Shown here: positions 45,458 to 55,116 of the stretch, in pieces
Numbering within the stretch: the stretch's first letter is position 1
How the letters are laid out: each line of letters begins with the position of its first letter
Assembly: GCF_000025325.1 (NCBI RefSeq)
Contig: NC_013743.1
Location: forward strand, 2,542,001 to 2,606,000
Direction: 5' to 3'
Length of the DNA: 64,000 bases
From: Haloterrigena turkmenica DSM 5511
Lineage (GTDB): Archaea; Halobacteriota; Halobacteria; Halobacteriales; Natrialbaceae
Program-made: the position numbers and the translations under genes
Notes under the pieces: generated by a model
Told to the model about the DNA's origin: nothing
Seen by the model: the letters and a program-made list of their open reading frames with translations, nothing else
Databases searched by the model: none

Positions 45458-46675
45458 TTAACGCCGCTCTTCTGCCGACTGCGTCTCCAGTACGTGCGCG
45501 TCCGTCGGCGCGAATCCGACCACGACGTCTCCGTTGATCGTCGCATCGCCGTCGTCCGCCGTCTCCGCACCGCCATCGTCCACCGCCTCCGCACCCCCGT
45601 CGGTCGTCGCAGTCGCCCCGTTATCGAGACCGTCGGGATCCGACGGAAGTGGCGTCTCGGCGTCGAACTGGAGGACGACCGACCCGCCGTCCCACCGCCC
45701 GTACGTTCGGACGCGCTCGCCGCGGAACTCGCTCGTTTCGATCTCGACGGCGAACCGATTGGCGTCGGCGTCTCGAGCGAGCGCGGCCGGTCGGACGCAG
45801 AAGCTCACGCGCTCCGCGCCCGCGGGGACGTCCGCGACCTCGAACTCGCGGTCGCTGCCGTCGACGGCGACCCGCGTCCGGTCGCCGTCGCGGCCGCGCA
45901 CGGTCGCGTCGAAGACGTTGTTGTCGCCGACGAACGCGGCGACGAATCGCGTCGACGGCTCGCGATAGATCTCCCGGGGGCTCCCGATCTGCTCGATCCG
46001 GCCGTCGCGCATCACCGCGAGGCGGTCCGAGATCGCCAGCGCCTCCGCCTGGTCGTGGGTGACGTAGACGGTCGTGATATCGAGTCGCGACTGGATGCGT
46101 TTGAGCTGTCGGCGCAGCGACTCCCGGAGCCGCGCGTCGAGCGCGCTCATCGGCTCGTCGAGCAGGAGGAGATCCGGTTCGGGCGCGAGCGCGCGGGCCA
46201 GCGCGACTCGCTGGCGCTGGCCGCCCGACAGCTGATCGGGATCGCGATCGCCCGTTCCCTCGAGGTCGACCAACTCGAGCAGTTCGCGGACGCGCTCGTC
46301 GGCGCTCGTCCCCGCGGGCGACTCCCGGTATCGGAGCCCGTAGCCGACGTTTTCGGCGACGCTCATGTGCGGAAAGAGCGCGTAGCTCTGAAAGACGACG
46401 CCGACGTCGCGCTCCTCGGGCGCCGCGTCGGTGACGGCCTCGCCGTCGAAGCGGACGGTTCCGTCGGTCGGCGCTTCGAACCCCGCGATCGCTCTGAGCG
46501 TGGTCGTCTTCCCGCAGCCCGACGGCCCGACGAGCGTGAAGAACTCGCCGTCGCGGACGGTCAGGTCGACGTTCCGCAACGCGACGGTGCCGTCGCCGTC
46601 CCCAGCTCCGTCTCCCGAACCGCTCCCGCCCGCACCGTAGCGCTTGGTGACGCCCTCGAGTTGGAGTTCGGTCAC
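45458..46675 (-). CDS. thiQ: Thiamine-type ABC transporter ATP-binding protein
   Basis: This 405-residue ATPase has Walker A (GPSGCGKTTT), Q-loop VVFQSYALFPHM, signature LSGGQRQRVAL, Walker B LLLLDEPMSALD and H-loop YVTHDQAEAL. A C-terminal TOBE-like domain follows residue 250. A Gly/Ser/Asp-rich insert of about 18 residues lies between the first two strands (after KRYG). The GTG start at 46675 overlaps the TGA of the permease gene by four bases, making it the third gene of a thiBPQ-like operon. The thiamine assignment rests on the binding protein; ferric-ion or other substrates are less likely. Confidence 0.82.
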   Translation of the reverse strand: MTELQLEGVTKRYGAGGSGSGDGAGDGDGTVALRNVDLTVRDGEFFTLVGPSGCGKTTTLRAIAGFEAPTDGTVRFDGEAVTDAAPEERDVGVVFQSYALFPHMSVAENVGYGLRYRESPAGTSADERVRELLELVDLEGTGDRDPDQLSGGQRQRVALARALAPEPDLLLLDEPMSALDARLRESLRRQLKRIQSRLDITTVYVTHDQAEALAISDRLAVMRDGRIEQIGSPREIYREPSTRFVAAFVGDNNVFDATVRGRDGDRTRVAVDGSDREFEVADVPAGAERVSFCVRPAALARDADANRFAVEIETSEFRGERVRTYGRWDGGSVVLQFDAETPLPSDPDGLDNGATATTDGGAEAVDDGGAETADDGDATINGDVVVGFAPTDAHVLETQSAEERR

Positions 46676-48576
46676 AGTTCGTACCTCCCGCCGACGCGGT
46701 CGACGACGACGAAACTCGCCGCCGTGACGAGCAACAGCAGCGTTCCCATCGCGATCGCGGGGCCGGAGCGACGGCCCAGATAGCGTTCGACGGCGACCGG
46801 CATCGTGTAGTGTTCGCTCCCGCTGGCCAAAATCACCGTCGAAGAGAACTCCCCGATCGAGATGGCGAAGGCGAAGGCCGCGCCGGCGACGATCCCGTTG
46901 GCGACCAGCGGGAGTTCGACGTCGAGCAACGCCCGCGTTCGCGAGGCGCCGAGGGCGCGGGCGGACTCGACCATCGCCGGATCGAGGGTCGCGAGCAGCG
47001 GCGAGACGTTGCGCGTCACGAACGGGTAGGCCGCGACCGCGTGGGCGGCGACGATGGCGACCGTACCCGTCACCTGAAAGCGCCAGCCGCCGGGCAGCGG
47101 GATGCCGAAGACCAGCCCCTGCAAAAGGCCGATCCCGAAGACGATGCCGCTGACCGCCAGCGGGAGCATCGCGAGCGTGTCGACGAGCCGTCCGCTCCTG
47201 CCGGCCCGGACCGTCAGCACCGAGATCACGACGCCCATCGGGACCGCGACGGCCAGCGTCGCGAGCCCGAACAGCAGCGAGTTCCGGATCGCGGGGAACG
47301 GACGCGTCTGGAAGCTTGCGCCCTCGAGCTGGCGCTCCACGAGGAACGCGTAGTTCCGGAGCGTGAACCCGGAGCCGTCGGTGACGCTCCCGACGACCAG
47401 ACTCGCCAGCGGACCGACGAAGAGGACGAGCGCGACGCACCCGTAGCCGAGCACGGCGAGCCGTCGCGGCGAGAGCGCCGTCCGCGCGTCGGGGAAGAGC
47501 GCCTCTTTCGGCGGCGGCGACGGCGCCTGGGAGAAGCCGGTCTGTGCCGACTCGTACCGGAGGTAGGCGTAGGTCAGCCCCAGCGAGAGGATCGTCTCGA
47601 GGATCGCCAGCGAGGCCGCTTCGCCGTAGGCCAGCCGCTGGACCCGGTCGTAGATCCAGACCTCGACGGTCGCGAGTTGGAGGCCGCCGAGCGCGAGCAC
47701 GATGGGGAAAGTCATGAACGTGAAGATGAAGGTCAGCAACGCGCCGGTGAGGACCGCCGGGACGAGTTGCGGAGCGACGACGTCGCGAAAGGCCCGGCGG
47801 GGGCTCGCGCCGAGGCTACGTGCGGTTTCGACGGTCCGGGCGTCGACGGACTCCCAAGCGGCGACGGTCAGGCGGGCGACCAGCGGCGCGTTGTAGAAGG
47901 CGTGGGCCAGGATCACGATCGCGAGCGGACTCGTCTCGATGAACGCGAACGGACCCAGGCCGACGGCTCCGAGCAGGGTGTTGAGCGTCCCCGTCCGCCC
48001 GAACATCGCATAGAAGCCGACGGCGACCATGATCCCGGGCAGGACGAACGGCAGGATCGTCAGCGACCGAAGGGTGCGCCGGCCGTAGAACTCGTAGTTC
48101 GCGAGGATGTAGGCGGCCGGGAGGCCGAGCGCGACGCTCGCGACCGTCGACAGCGCGGCCTGATAGGCCGTGAAGCCGAACAGTCCCTTCTGAACGGGCG
48201 GGAGCTCGACGGCGAGCCACGGCACCGGGAGATCGAGTCCGGGAACCGGAGACGCGAGCGTCACCGCGATCGATATTCCACCGAGCCAGCCCGCCAGCGC
48301 GCCGAGGTGGTCGCCGATCGCGAGCGGATCAGCGAAAACGTCCGCGAGGACGCCGAAGTAGAACGGATCCGTCAGCACCTCGACGAAGTGGCCGAGCGTC
48401 GGCGATCCGTCCTCGAGGAGCGCCTCGACGAAGACGAGCCCGACGGGCAGATAGAGCATGACGACGAGGACGGCCGCCGTCCCGAACGCGGCCAGCGAGA
48501 GGACGTGGCGCTCGAGCCACGCGCTGACGACGCCGGCGGAGAGTCGATCGACGACGGGACGATCTGCGAGGGACAC
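46672..48576 (-). CDS. thiP: ABC transporter permease, two fused domains (ThiP type)
   Basis: This 634-residue protein holds two tandem binding-protein-dependent permease domains, each with an EAA loop (ETARSLGASPRRAFRDVVAP and ESARALGASRTRALLDVELP), as in ThiP and FbpB. Around 12 spans are expected. It starts with GTG at 48576, 15 bases after the binding-protein stop, and overlaps the ATPase gene. It forms the complete channel of the importer. Confidence 0.87.
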   Translation of the reverse strand: MSLADRPVVDRLSAGVVSAWLERHVLSLAAFGTAAVLVVMLYLPVGLVFVEALLEDGSPTLGHFVEVLTDPFYFGVLADVFADPLAIGDHLGALAGWLGGISIAVTLASPVPGLDLPVPWLAVELPPVQKGLFGFTAYQAALSTVASVALGLPAAYILANYEFYGRRTLRSLTILPFVLPGIMVAVGFYAMFGRTGTLNTLLGAVGLGPFAFIETSPLAIVILAHAFYNAPLVARLTVAAWESVDARTVETARSLGASPRRAFRDVVAPQLVPAVLTGALLTFIFTFMTFPIVLALGGLQLATVEVWIYDRVQRLAYGEAASLAILETILSLGLTYAYLRYESAQTGFSQAPSPPPKEALFPDARTALSPRRLAVLGYGCVALVLFVGPLASLVVGSVTDGSGFTLRNYAFLVERQLEGASFQTRPFPAIRNSLLFGLATLAVAVPMGVVISVLTVRAGRSGRLVDTLAMLPLAVSGIVFGIGLLQGLVFGIPLPGGWRFQVTGTVAIVAAHAVAAYPFVTRNVSPLLATLDPAMVESARALGASRTRALLDVELPLVANGIVAGAAFAFAISIGEFSSTVILASGSEHYTMPVAVERYLGRRSGPAIAMGTLLLLVTAASFVVVDRVGGRYEL

Positions 48577-48591
48577 GGATACGCTGGCCCG

Positions 48592-49704
48592 TTACTGGCC
48601 GGCGAACTCGCGCGCCCAGTCCTCGACCCAGCCGTCGAGGTTGCCCCGGAGACCGTCGTAATCGAACGAGACCATCTCCGACGGCCTGTGTGCGTACTCG
48701 TCGAACTCCTCGTCGAGATCGACGTGCTCGTCTGCGACGGCCGGGAACTGGACGTTTCGGGTAGCGATCTCGGCCTGGGCTTCACTCGAGAGGACGAAGT
48801 CGAAGAAGTCGTAAGCGAGGTCGACGTCGCCGGCGTCCTCGAAGATCGCCATCCCCTCGGGGTTGGCGTAGCCCTGCTCGTTCGGGAAGGCGACCTGGTG
48901 GCGCGAGAAGTCGTAGTCGAACCGGTTGGTGTACACCTGGTCGGTCGAGTAGGAGACGACCATCGGTCGCTCGCCCTCCATGTACGCGCCCGAGTAGGAC
49001 TCGGTCCAGCCGTCGAGAACGCGAACCCCGTTGTCCTCGAGTCGCTGCCAGTAGTCCAGGTATCCGTCCTCACCGAAGGCGTCGATCGTCCACAGAAGGA
49101 ACGCCTGTCCCGAATCGGCTTTCTGGGCGTTCTGGGCCAGCAGCGTGTTCTCGTATTCGGGCTCGGTCAGATCCTCGAGCGACGCGGGTTCCGCGACCTC
49201 GTTCTCGTCGTAGACGAGGCTGATGTAGCCCATGTCGTAGGTGAGCGTGCGGCCGTGGGGATCCCCCAGCGCGAACTCGTCGCGGACGCGGTCGGCGCGC
49301 TCGAGTCGATCGCGGTCGAGTTCGCGAAAGAGAGCGCCGTCCTCGAGTTGGTCATCGACGCGCACCAGATCGTCCACGTTCAGCCCCAGGTAGACGTCGG
49401 CGTCGATCCCGGCGTCTCGATCGGCGCGCTGGATATAGTGGTTGATCCCGCCGTCGGGCAGCTGCTCCCACTCGAGTTCGGCGTCGAACTCGTCTTCGAA
49501 CGCCTCTTTGAGCCACGGCCCGGCGGAGTCTTCCGTGTCGATCATCGACTCGTACGTGACGACGGTGAGCGTTCCGTCGCCCTCGCTGCCGCCGTCCCCA
49601 CCGTTCCCGCCGTTTTCATCGCCCTCTCCGTCTCGAGTCAGACAGCCCGCCAGACCGAGCGCCGATCCGCTTCCAACGGTACCGAGAAACGTGCGTCGTC
49701 TCAT
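48592..49704 (-). CDS. thiB: Thiamine-binding lipoprotein (ThiB type)
   Basis: This 370-residue Tat lipoprotein (MRRRTFLGTVG, lipobox LAGC with Cys21) has a Gly/Asp/Glu-rich linker and a solute-binding domain of the ThiB family: LTVVTYESMI, ADVYLGLNVDDLVRVD, the ligand-site YSTDQVYTNRFDYD and QGYANPEGMAIFEDAG. It captures thiamine or a derivative outside the membrane and hands it to ThiP. The ATG at 49704 is chosen because it places the twin arginines correctly and follows a TATA-like GATTAAGA by about 27 bases. It is the first gene of the operon. Confidence 0.85.
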   Translation of the reverse strand: MRRRTFLGTVGSGSALGLAGCLTRDGEGDENGGNGGDGGSEGDGTLTVVTYESMIDTEDSAGPWLKEAFEDEFDAELEWEQLPDGGINHYIQRADRDAGIDADVYLGLNVDDLVRVDDQLEDGALFRELDRDRLERADRVRDEFALGDPHGRTLTYDMGYISLVYDENEVAEPASLEDLTEPEYENTLLAQNAQKADSGQAFLLWTIDAFGEDGYLDYWQRLEDNGVRVLDGWTESYSGAYMEGERPMVVSYSTDQVYTNRFDYDFSRHQVAFPNEQGYANPEGMAIFEDAGDVDLAYDFFDFVLSSEAQAEIATRNVQFPAVADEHVDLDEEFDEYAHRPSEMVSFDYDGLRGNLDGWVEDWAREFAGQ

Positions 49705-49840
49705 TACACGGTGGTTCCACTGGGTGGTCTTAATCCCTCTGATCGCGTATTCCGGCAATACGTTCCGTAGGAAGTGCTTTCGAACGGATATACGAGCGGA
49801 AAATCGGTCCGAACAGACGCGGGATGTCCGACCGGAACGG

Positions 49841-50680
49841 TCAGACTGCTCCGGCCGCCTCGAGCAGCGCGTCGTAGGCCTCCGAATACGCGCGAGCGAC
49901 CTGTTCGGGATCCGCCCGCTCGTCGCTCCCGAGCGGCGGCAGGCGAACCCGGTCGATCGGATCGAGGTACTCGAGCACGTCGGGGACGCGCTTCTCTATG
50001 GCGCCGTCTTTCGGGCTCGAGCTGGCGATCTCGCAGGCGCGACAGTAGCGATCGCTCGGATAGATCCGGACACGGCCGGGCTCGACGGCCGCGACGGCGC
50101 TGATCGCCGCGGGGTCGAGCGACTGCAGCGGCCGCGCAATATCGCTGTAGGACTCGACGACGGCGACCTCCGTCGATTCGATCTCGGCGGCCAGTTCCTC
50201 GAAGGCGGAGACGTACCGCCGCTCGGCGAGCTCGTTGAACTCCGCGACCGTCTCGACGGGGACGGCGTCCTCGAGCGGGAGCGCCTCGGCGACCGCGTCC
50301 GGAATATCCGCGGTCGCGTTGCGCACGAACGTCGGTCCGTCGCCGCCGTCGCCCGGGCGGCCGACGCGGTCGACGAGGAACTCGCGATCGGACTTCCCCA
50401 GGAGTCCGGTCCCCTCGTCCGGCGTGGGCCGCCAGAGGCGGTGGACGGGGTTGAGCGCTTCCGGGTCACGGTCGCGTCCCTCCGCGGCCGCGAGGCGCTT
50501 CGCGTCCTTGCCGTAGAGGCGGTCGTCGGCCAGCGCCGTCCGGCAGTCGTCGTGGTCGAACCAGTAGTCGTTGCCGGCCCGGGGCTTGTAGCCGACCGCG
50601 CCGGTTCGCTCGAGCAGGCCGACCGAGAACGTGGTCTTGCCGGCGTCGACGCGATCGGCACCGACCACGAGGAGGATCAT
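49841..50680 (-). CDS. P-loop ATPase/kinase, dethiobiotin-synthetase-like
   Basis: This 279-residue protein starts with MILLVVGADRVDAGKTTFSV, a deviant Walker A resembling the BioD/CobQ class, and VGYKPRAGNDYWFDHDD, where K and D residues would contact phosphates. A CxxC pair (YCRACEIASSS) and a final acidic helix follow. It overlaps the preceding small gene by four bases (ATGA), so the two are co-translated. Its substrate is unknown; an archaea-specific kinase is the best guess. Confidence 0.7.
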   Translation of the reverse strand: MILLVVGADRVDAGKTTFSVGLLERTGAVGYKPRAGNDYWFDHDDCRTALADDRLYGKDAKRLAAAEGRDRDPEALNPVHRLWRPTPDEGTGLLGKSDREFLVDRVGRPGDGGDGPTFVRNATADIPDAVAEALPLEDAVPVETVAEFNELAERRYVSAFEELAAEIESTEVAVVESYSDIARPLQSLDPAAISAVAAVEPGRVRIYPSDRYCRACEIASSSPKDGAIEKRVPDVLEYLDPIDRVRLPPLGSDERADPEQVARAYSEAYDALLEAAGAV

Positions 50681-50943
50681 TCTTTCAGGCCGTAGTAGCC
50701 GGGCTCGTCGTCGGATCGGGGCTCGGCGACGACGAGATCGTCCGCGTTTGTCATCACCCAGGGGATCGCCCAGTCCAGCAGGACGCTCTCGGTACCTTCG
50801 TCGATCTCGGCGTCGGCCTCGATCCCCTGCAGGAGGCGGGCGATCTCGTAGACGGTGTACATCTGGTCGTCCTCGAGCAACTCGTCGGGCGTGTAGAAGT
50901 CACACGGTGGAAGCTGATCGAATTCGGATTTCGGAACCGGCAT
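50677..50943 (-). CDS. Small haloarchaeal protein (DUF5827-like)
   Basis: This 88-residue acidic protein begins MPVPKSEFDQLPPCDFYTPD and ends with SDDEPGYYGLKE. It resembles from memory a haloarchaeal family (DUF5827) of unknown function. The ATG at 50943 is chosen; upstream translation is not acidic. Its stop overlaps the start of the P-loop ATPase gene by four bases, implying a functional link. Confidence 0.72.
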   Translation of the reverse strand: MPVPKSEFDQLPPCDFYTPDELLEDDQMYTVYEIARLLQGIEADAEIDEGTESVLLDWAIPWVMTNADDLVVAEPRSDDEPGYYGLKE

Positions 50944-51189
50944 ACCCGTCCGTACGCGTGCGCGCCACAAGACCGCACCGATCCCGGCTCTCGATTTCGC
51001 CCCTCGATCCAGCCGCCGCAGCGACTGTTCGAGGGACGACGGCACTCGAGAGACGAGACGACTACCGAGACGTATCCGACCGTCAGACACGTCTACCGCT
51101 CGATGTGCCGTTGCGAGTAGTAAAATCCAAAGTTGGATGGGGATAATCTCGCAATATATAGCGCATACGCTAGCTATTAGCCGCAAATC

Positions 51190-51197
51190 TTTATAAT
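51190..51197 (+). promoter_or_regulatory. TATA box of the 7TM sensor kinase gene
   Basis: TTTATAAT is centred about 26 bases before the GTG at 51219. It supports this start and a leaderless transcript. Confidence 0.65.
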
Positions 51198-51218
51198 TTC
51201 GGCGAGAGACGAACTCGA

Positions 51219-52991
51219 GTGGAATCTACCGATGTCCTGGTCCCGATCATCTACGCAGTTGCGACGGTGATCGCCGCCGTTCTCGGCGGTGTCATCTGGC
51301 GCCATCGGGAGAAAACCGGGGCCGTGCCGCTGGTGGTGGCGATGGCCGGCGCAGTGATCTGGGCGGGATCGCTGTTCGCGCGCTCCGCGGTCGATCACGT
51401 CTCGCTGTCGGTGTTCTTCCTCCGATTTCTCTACGTCGGTGTCGGAGCCAGCGTCCTCGGCTCGTTCCTGTTCGTCCTCGCGTACACCGGCCGCGAGCAC
51501 CTCCTCACGCGACGGACGATCGCGCTCCTCTCGATCGAGCCAGTGCTCCTCGTGGCGTTCGCGTTCGCGAATCCCGGCAACCTGTTTTTCGAATCGATCT
51601 TCCGCGATCCGACGGTCGTCGGCGGTATCGGCTTTCAGTGGGGCCCCGCGTTCGACGTCCACCTCGTCTACTCGTACTGTCTCTCCCTCGCCGGAACGAT
51701 ACTAATCCTCGAGTTCCTGCACAACTCCCGGTCGCTATACCGGGGCCAAGCCGCGATGCTGGTCGGCGCGTCCACGTCCCCGCTACTGACGAACGTGGTC
51801 TACACCCTCGACGTCCTCGGGTCGATCGACATCGATACGACACCGATCGGCTTCATCGTCGCGGGTGCGCTGTATTCGGTCGCGATCGTCCGCTACCGGC
51901 TGGTCGATATCGCTCCGATCGCCCGCGATCGGGTCCTCGATACCGTCACCGACGGCGTTTTCGTCGTCGATACTGAGAATCGCCTCATCGACGTTAATCC
52001 CGCCGGCCGAGCGCTGCTCGAGGAGTTCGACGAGTCGCCGATCGGTACGGATCTCGGTTCGCTGTTCGCCGATCGCCCCGAGTTACGGGACGAATTCCGC
52101 GGTCTCAGGGATCGTCCCGTCGAGACCGAACGCGAACTGGCACTGCGCGACGGGCACTTTCACGTCCGGACGACGCCGATCGAAGACGGGCGCGACCGTC
52201 ACGTCGGCTGGCTGTTCGTCGTCCGGGATATCACCGAACGCAAGCGCCGGGAAGCCGAGTTACAGCGCCAGAACGAACGCCTCGAGCGGTTCGCCGATCT
52301 CGTCTCCCACGATCTTCGCAATCCGTTGAACGTCGCGGACGGCTACCTCGAGCTCGCCCGCGAGACCGACGACGAGGAATACCTCGACGAGATCGAGCGG
52401 TCCCACGATCGGATGGCGACGATCATCGACGACGTCCTCGCGCTCGCCCGCGAGGGGGCGGACGTGACCGATCCGGAGCCGGTCGCGCTCGAAGATGTCA
52501 CCGAACGGGCGTGGAACGGCGTCGATACGGGCGCGGCGTCGCTCGCGATCGATACCGACGCCTCGATCCTCGCCGATCCGGAGCGGATCACGCGACTGCT
52601 CGAGAACCTGTTTCGCAATTCCCTCGAGCACGGTGCCGAGCGCGCGGACGGCGCCGACCTCGAGGTCGCGGTGGGTACGCTCGGTAACTCCGGCGACGGC
52701 TCCGCCGCGGGGTTTTACGTCGCGGACGACGGCGACGGAATCCCGTCGTCCCAGCGCGGTCGGGTCTTCGAGGGCGGCTACACGACCGACGAGGACGGAA
52801 CCGGGTTCGGACTCGCGATCGTCGCCGAGATCGCGACGGCTCACGACTGGACCAGCGCCGTCGCGGAGAGCGACGCCGGCGGCGCCAGGTTCGAGTTCCG
52901 CGGCGTCGAACCAGCCGGCGACGCGACTCCCGCGGACGCCGAGATCGAATCGACCGAGTCACCGCTTAGGTCCGACCCGTCTCAACCCTGA
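51219..52991 (+). CDS. Sensor histidine kinase with 7TM receptor and PAS domains
   Basis: This 590-residue kinase has an N-terminal seven-span receptor domain (histidine-kinase N-terminal 7TM type, residues 1-220), a PAS domain (TDGVFVVDTENRLIDVNPAGRA onward), a coiled coil, HisKA with LVSHDLRNPLNVADGYL (His364), and HATPase with ENLFRNSLEHG, DDGDGIPSS and GTGFGLAI. The kinase half closely resembles that of the kinase at 37742. No response regulator gene is next to it. The start is a GTG supported by a TATA box. Confidence 0.9.
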   Translation: MESTDVLVPIIYAVATVIAAVLGGVIWRHREKTGAVPLVVAMAGAVIWAGSLFARSAVDHVSLSVFFLRFLYVGVGASVLGSFLFVLAYTGREHLLTRRTIALLSIEPVLLVAFAFANPGNLFFESIFRDPTVVGGIGFQWGPAFDVHLVYSYCLSLAGTILILEFLHNSRSLYRGQAAMLVGASTSPLLTNVVYTLDVLGSIDIDTTPIGFIVAGALYSVAIVRYRLVDIAPIARDRVLDTVTDGVFVVDTENRLIDVNPAGRALLEEFDESPIGTDLGSLFADRPELRDEFRGLRDRPVETERELALRDGHFHVRTTPIEDGRDRHVGWLFVVRDITERKRREAELQRQNERLERFADLVSHDLRNPLNVADGYLELARETDDEEYLDEIERSHDRMATIIDDVLALAREGADVTDPEPVALEDVTERAWNGVDTGAASLAIDTDASILADPERITRLLENLFRNSLEHGAERADGADLEVAVGTLGNSGDGSAAGFYVADDGDGIPSSQRGRVFEGGYTTDEDGTGFGLAIVAEIATAHDWTSAVAESDAGGARFEFRGVEPAGDATPADAEIESTESPLRSDPSQP

Positions 52992-53035
52992 GCCGCTCGC
53001 CGAGTCGGCGAGCGGTCCGAACGCGAGCGCTGCCC

Positions 53036-54166
53036 TCATTCGTCCCGCGTGCCACCGTCCAGGTAGTACCGGATCCGATCCCGGCTCGACTCGGCCACCT
53101 TCACGAACTCGAGGACGCGCTCGCCGTCCGCGCGGCGGTCCGACTCGAGGTCGATCGTCAGCGACTGCTCGCGAAGGTGCTCGAGGAGCGCGCCGATCGT
53201 CTCCGGATCGCCCCTGACCGTGTGTCGCTCGCCGATCGTCTCGCCGGCTTCAACGGCCCGAATGGCCGAGACCATCGGCCGGAGGATCGACTCGCCGAGG
53301 TCGTGCGCCCGTTCCTCGAGCCGATCGTCGTCCGCGTCGAACTCGGCCGCCTGAAACGCGTCCCGGACGATCCGCGAAAAGACGAAGTCGCGGCCGTGAT
53401 CGAAGGGCAGCGAGAACGCGTAGGCGAGTTCCTCGTGGTGTTGGGTCTCCGTCGTGTACTTGACCAGTCGCTCCCCGTCCCCCGATTTCAGGACGACCCC
53501 TTCCCGGCCGGCCGCGTCGAGTTCCTCGATCGCCGCTCGAGTCGGTCCGACGGCGTCGGACGGCGTCGCTCGTCCGAAGAGTCGCGGCTGGGCGAACTCG
53601 TACTCCTCGCAGAGCCGTCGCCGGTCGACGACGGAGAGCGGTTCTCCGGACTCCCGGTCGCGGACGTCGAAGACCCGGAACTCGTGGGTGTCGATCTCCT
53701 CGTAGTCGTGAGTCGAGTAGGGCGTCTCCGGGCCGATGAGTTCGGCACAGAGGGTCTTCTCCGGGTGGGTCACGAAAAAGTCCTCGAGCGGGAGGCGATC
53801 GCGGGCCCGGCCCGTCGTGTACGGGCAGACGTAGCCGCTTCTGGTGAAGGCGAGAGGCTCGCCGTCGACGGCCGCGATTCGGACGTTGAAGCCGTCGAGT
53901 TTCTCCTCGATGACGACGTTCTCGCCGTCATCGAAAAACGACGGAACTCCGGGGTCGAGCACGAGAACTCGGGGGATGCTCGGATAGCCGCGAACGATGG
54001 TCTCCGTCTCCTCGACGATGACCGTCCCCCGCTCGACCCCGTGACGAGCGGCCGTGAGGACGTGGTGGGTCCGCCCCGCCGTCGACCGTTCCTCGACGTG
54101 CTCGAAGAGGTCGTCGGGCGTTTCCGCGGTCGCCTCGAGCCGCTCGAGGTACTCGTCGCGTTCCAT
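53036..54166 (-). CDS. ATP-dependent RNA ligase, archaeal Rnl3 type
   Basis: This 376-residue enzyme has the nucleotidyl-transferase motif I EEKLDGFNVR with adenylated Lys89, a motif III-like FRVFDVRD, motif IV EGVVLKSGDG and motif V LVKYTT, followed by a C-terminal helical domain. It joins RNA ends or circularises RNA. The ATG at 54166 gives the family N-terminus (MERDEYLERL). It is divergently arranged, 146 bases from its conserved partner gene at 54313, a pairing known in archaea. Confidence 0.88.
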   Translation of the reverse strand: MERDEYLERLEATAETPDDLFEHVEERSTAGRTHHVLTAARHGVERGTVIVEETETIVRGYPSIPRVLVLDPGVPSFFDDGENVVIEEKLDGFNVRIAAVDGEPLAFTRSGYVCPYTTGRARDRLPLEDFFVTHPEKTLCAELIGPETPYSTHDYEEIDTHEFRVFDVRDRESGEPLSVVDRRRLCEEYEFAQPRLFGRATPSDAVGPTRAAIEELDAAGREGVVLKSGDGERLVKYTTETQHHEELAYAFSLPFDHGRDFVFSRIVRDAFQAAEFDADDDRLEERAHDLGESILRPMVSAIRAVEAGETIGERHTVRGDPETIGALLEHLREQSLTIDLESDRRADGERVLEFVKVAESSRDRIRYYLDGGTRDE

Positions 54167-54312
54167 GCGTTGTTTGTCACCATTCCTCGTGAAAAACACC
54201 CGGTAGGTCAGCGGCCGGCGATCAGCGGTCCGCGGATCGTCGACCGATCGACTGCGCCCGACCGATCGAACGCGGGGGGAGACCTTTGTAGCACACCGTC
54301 GAAGTACCGACT

Positions 54313-54999
54313 ATGCCCGGCGAACTGCCGCGCCAACAGTTCGTTCTCGACACGTCGCTGTTCATCACCGAAGAGATCCGTCGGGGCGACGAATCGCTCG
54401 AGCCGGCCGTCATCCGCCTGCTCGATCTCGTCGCGACCGCGCGACTCGAGCTCAACATCTCCTGTTACGTGCCGCCGTCGATCCACGACGAACTCGCGAC
54501 GATGTTGCGCGAGCGCGACGTCGACGAGGCGGTGTTCTCGCGGCTCGACACGTGGGTCGTCCGCAAGAGCCCCGATCGGTACGGCGTGACGATTCCGGCC
54601 AACATCGTCTACAACTTCATCGACGAGATGAGCGATCGGGTCGACCGCGGCCTCCGCGTCTCCGAACAGGCGATCCGCGAGGTCGAACAGCTCGATCCCG
54701 ACGCGCTCGCGAGCGATCCGACCGACGACGGGCGCGAGGAGTACATGACCGACGCCGACCGGATCCTCTCTAACATGCGCGATAAGTATCGAGGGGCGCT
54801 CCGACAGGGCGTGCTCGACTCCCGCGAGGACTTCGACCTGCTGATCCTCGCCCGCGAACTCGACGCCGGCGTGGTCACCGAGGATCGGGGCATTATCTCC
54901 TGGGCCGACGAGTTCGGTCTTCGGTACGTTCGCGGCGGGCAGTTCCCGACGCTCCTCGAGGAGTACCTGCGAGCGACCGGCGTCGAGGACGACTCGTAA
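54313..54999 (+). CDS. RNA ligase partner protein (HARP/PIN domain, UPF0278)
   Basis: This 228-residue PIN-fold protein belongs to the family called RNA ligase partner protein, related to the protein-only RNase P of Aquifex (HARP). Acidic catalytic residues are visible in [12 protein letters not shown] (start), in the central acidic helices, and in [20 protein letters not shown] near the end. A helical insert follows the first strand. It may process tRNA 5' ends or trim RNA before ligation; in archaea with a normal RNase P the role is not settled. Divergent from the ligase gene. Confidence 0.9.
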   Translation: MPGELPRQQFVLDTSLFITEEIRRGDESLEPAVIRLLDLVATARLELNISCYVPPSIHDELATMLRERDVDEAVFSRLDTWVVRKSPDRYGVTIPANIVYNFIDEMSDRVDRGLRVSEQAIREVEQLDPDALASDPTDDGREEYMTDADRILSNMRDKYRGALRQGVLDSREDFDLLILARELDAGVVTEDRGIISWADEFGLRYVRGGQFPTLLEEYLRATGVEDDS

Positions 55000-55116
55000 T
55001 TGCGGTCTCCGCACTATCCGCTCCTCGACTGACAGTCACAGGTGCGCCGCTATCGGCGGACCGATCTGCGAGAAAAATTCGGGATTGACTGGCTCGTCGC
55101 TGTCGCGGTCGGCGAC

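Noticed and set aside
49704-49758. TPP riboswitch considered before the thiBPQ operon
   Set aside because: Only about 25 bases separate the TATA-like box from the ATG, too short for the aptamer.
46810-49770. 986-codon open frame on the plus strand, antisense to the thiBPQ operon
   Set aside because: It is an artefact of high-GC third-position bias opposite real genes; the translation is Arg/Asp/Gln repetitive with no domain, and the minus-strand genes carry clear ABC motifs.
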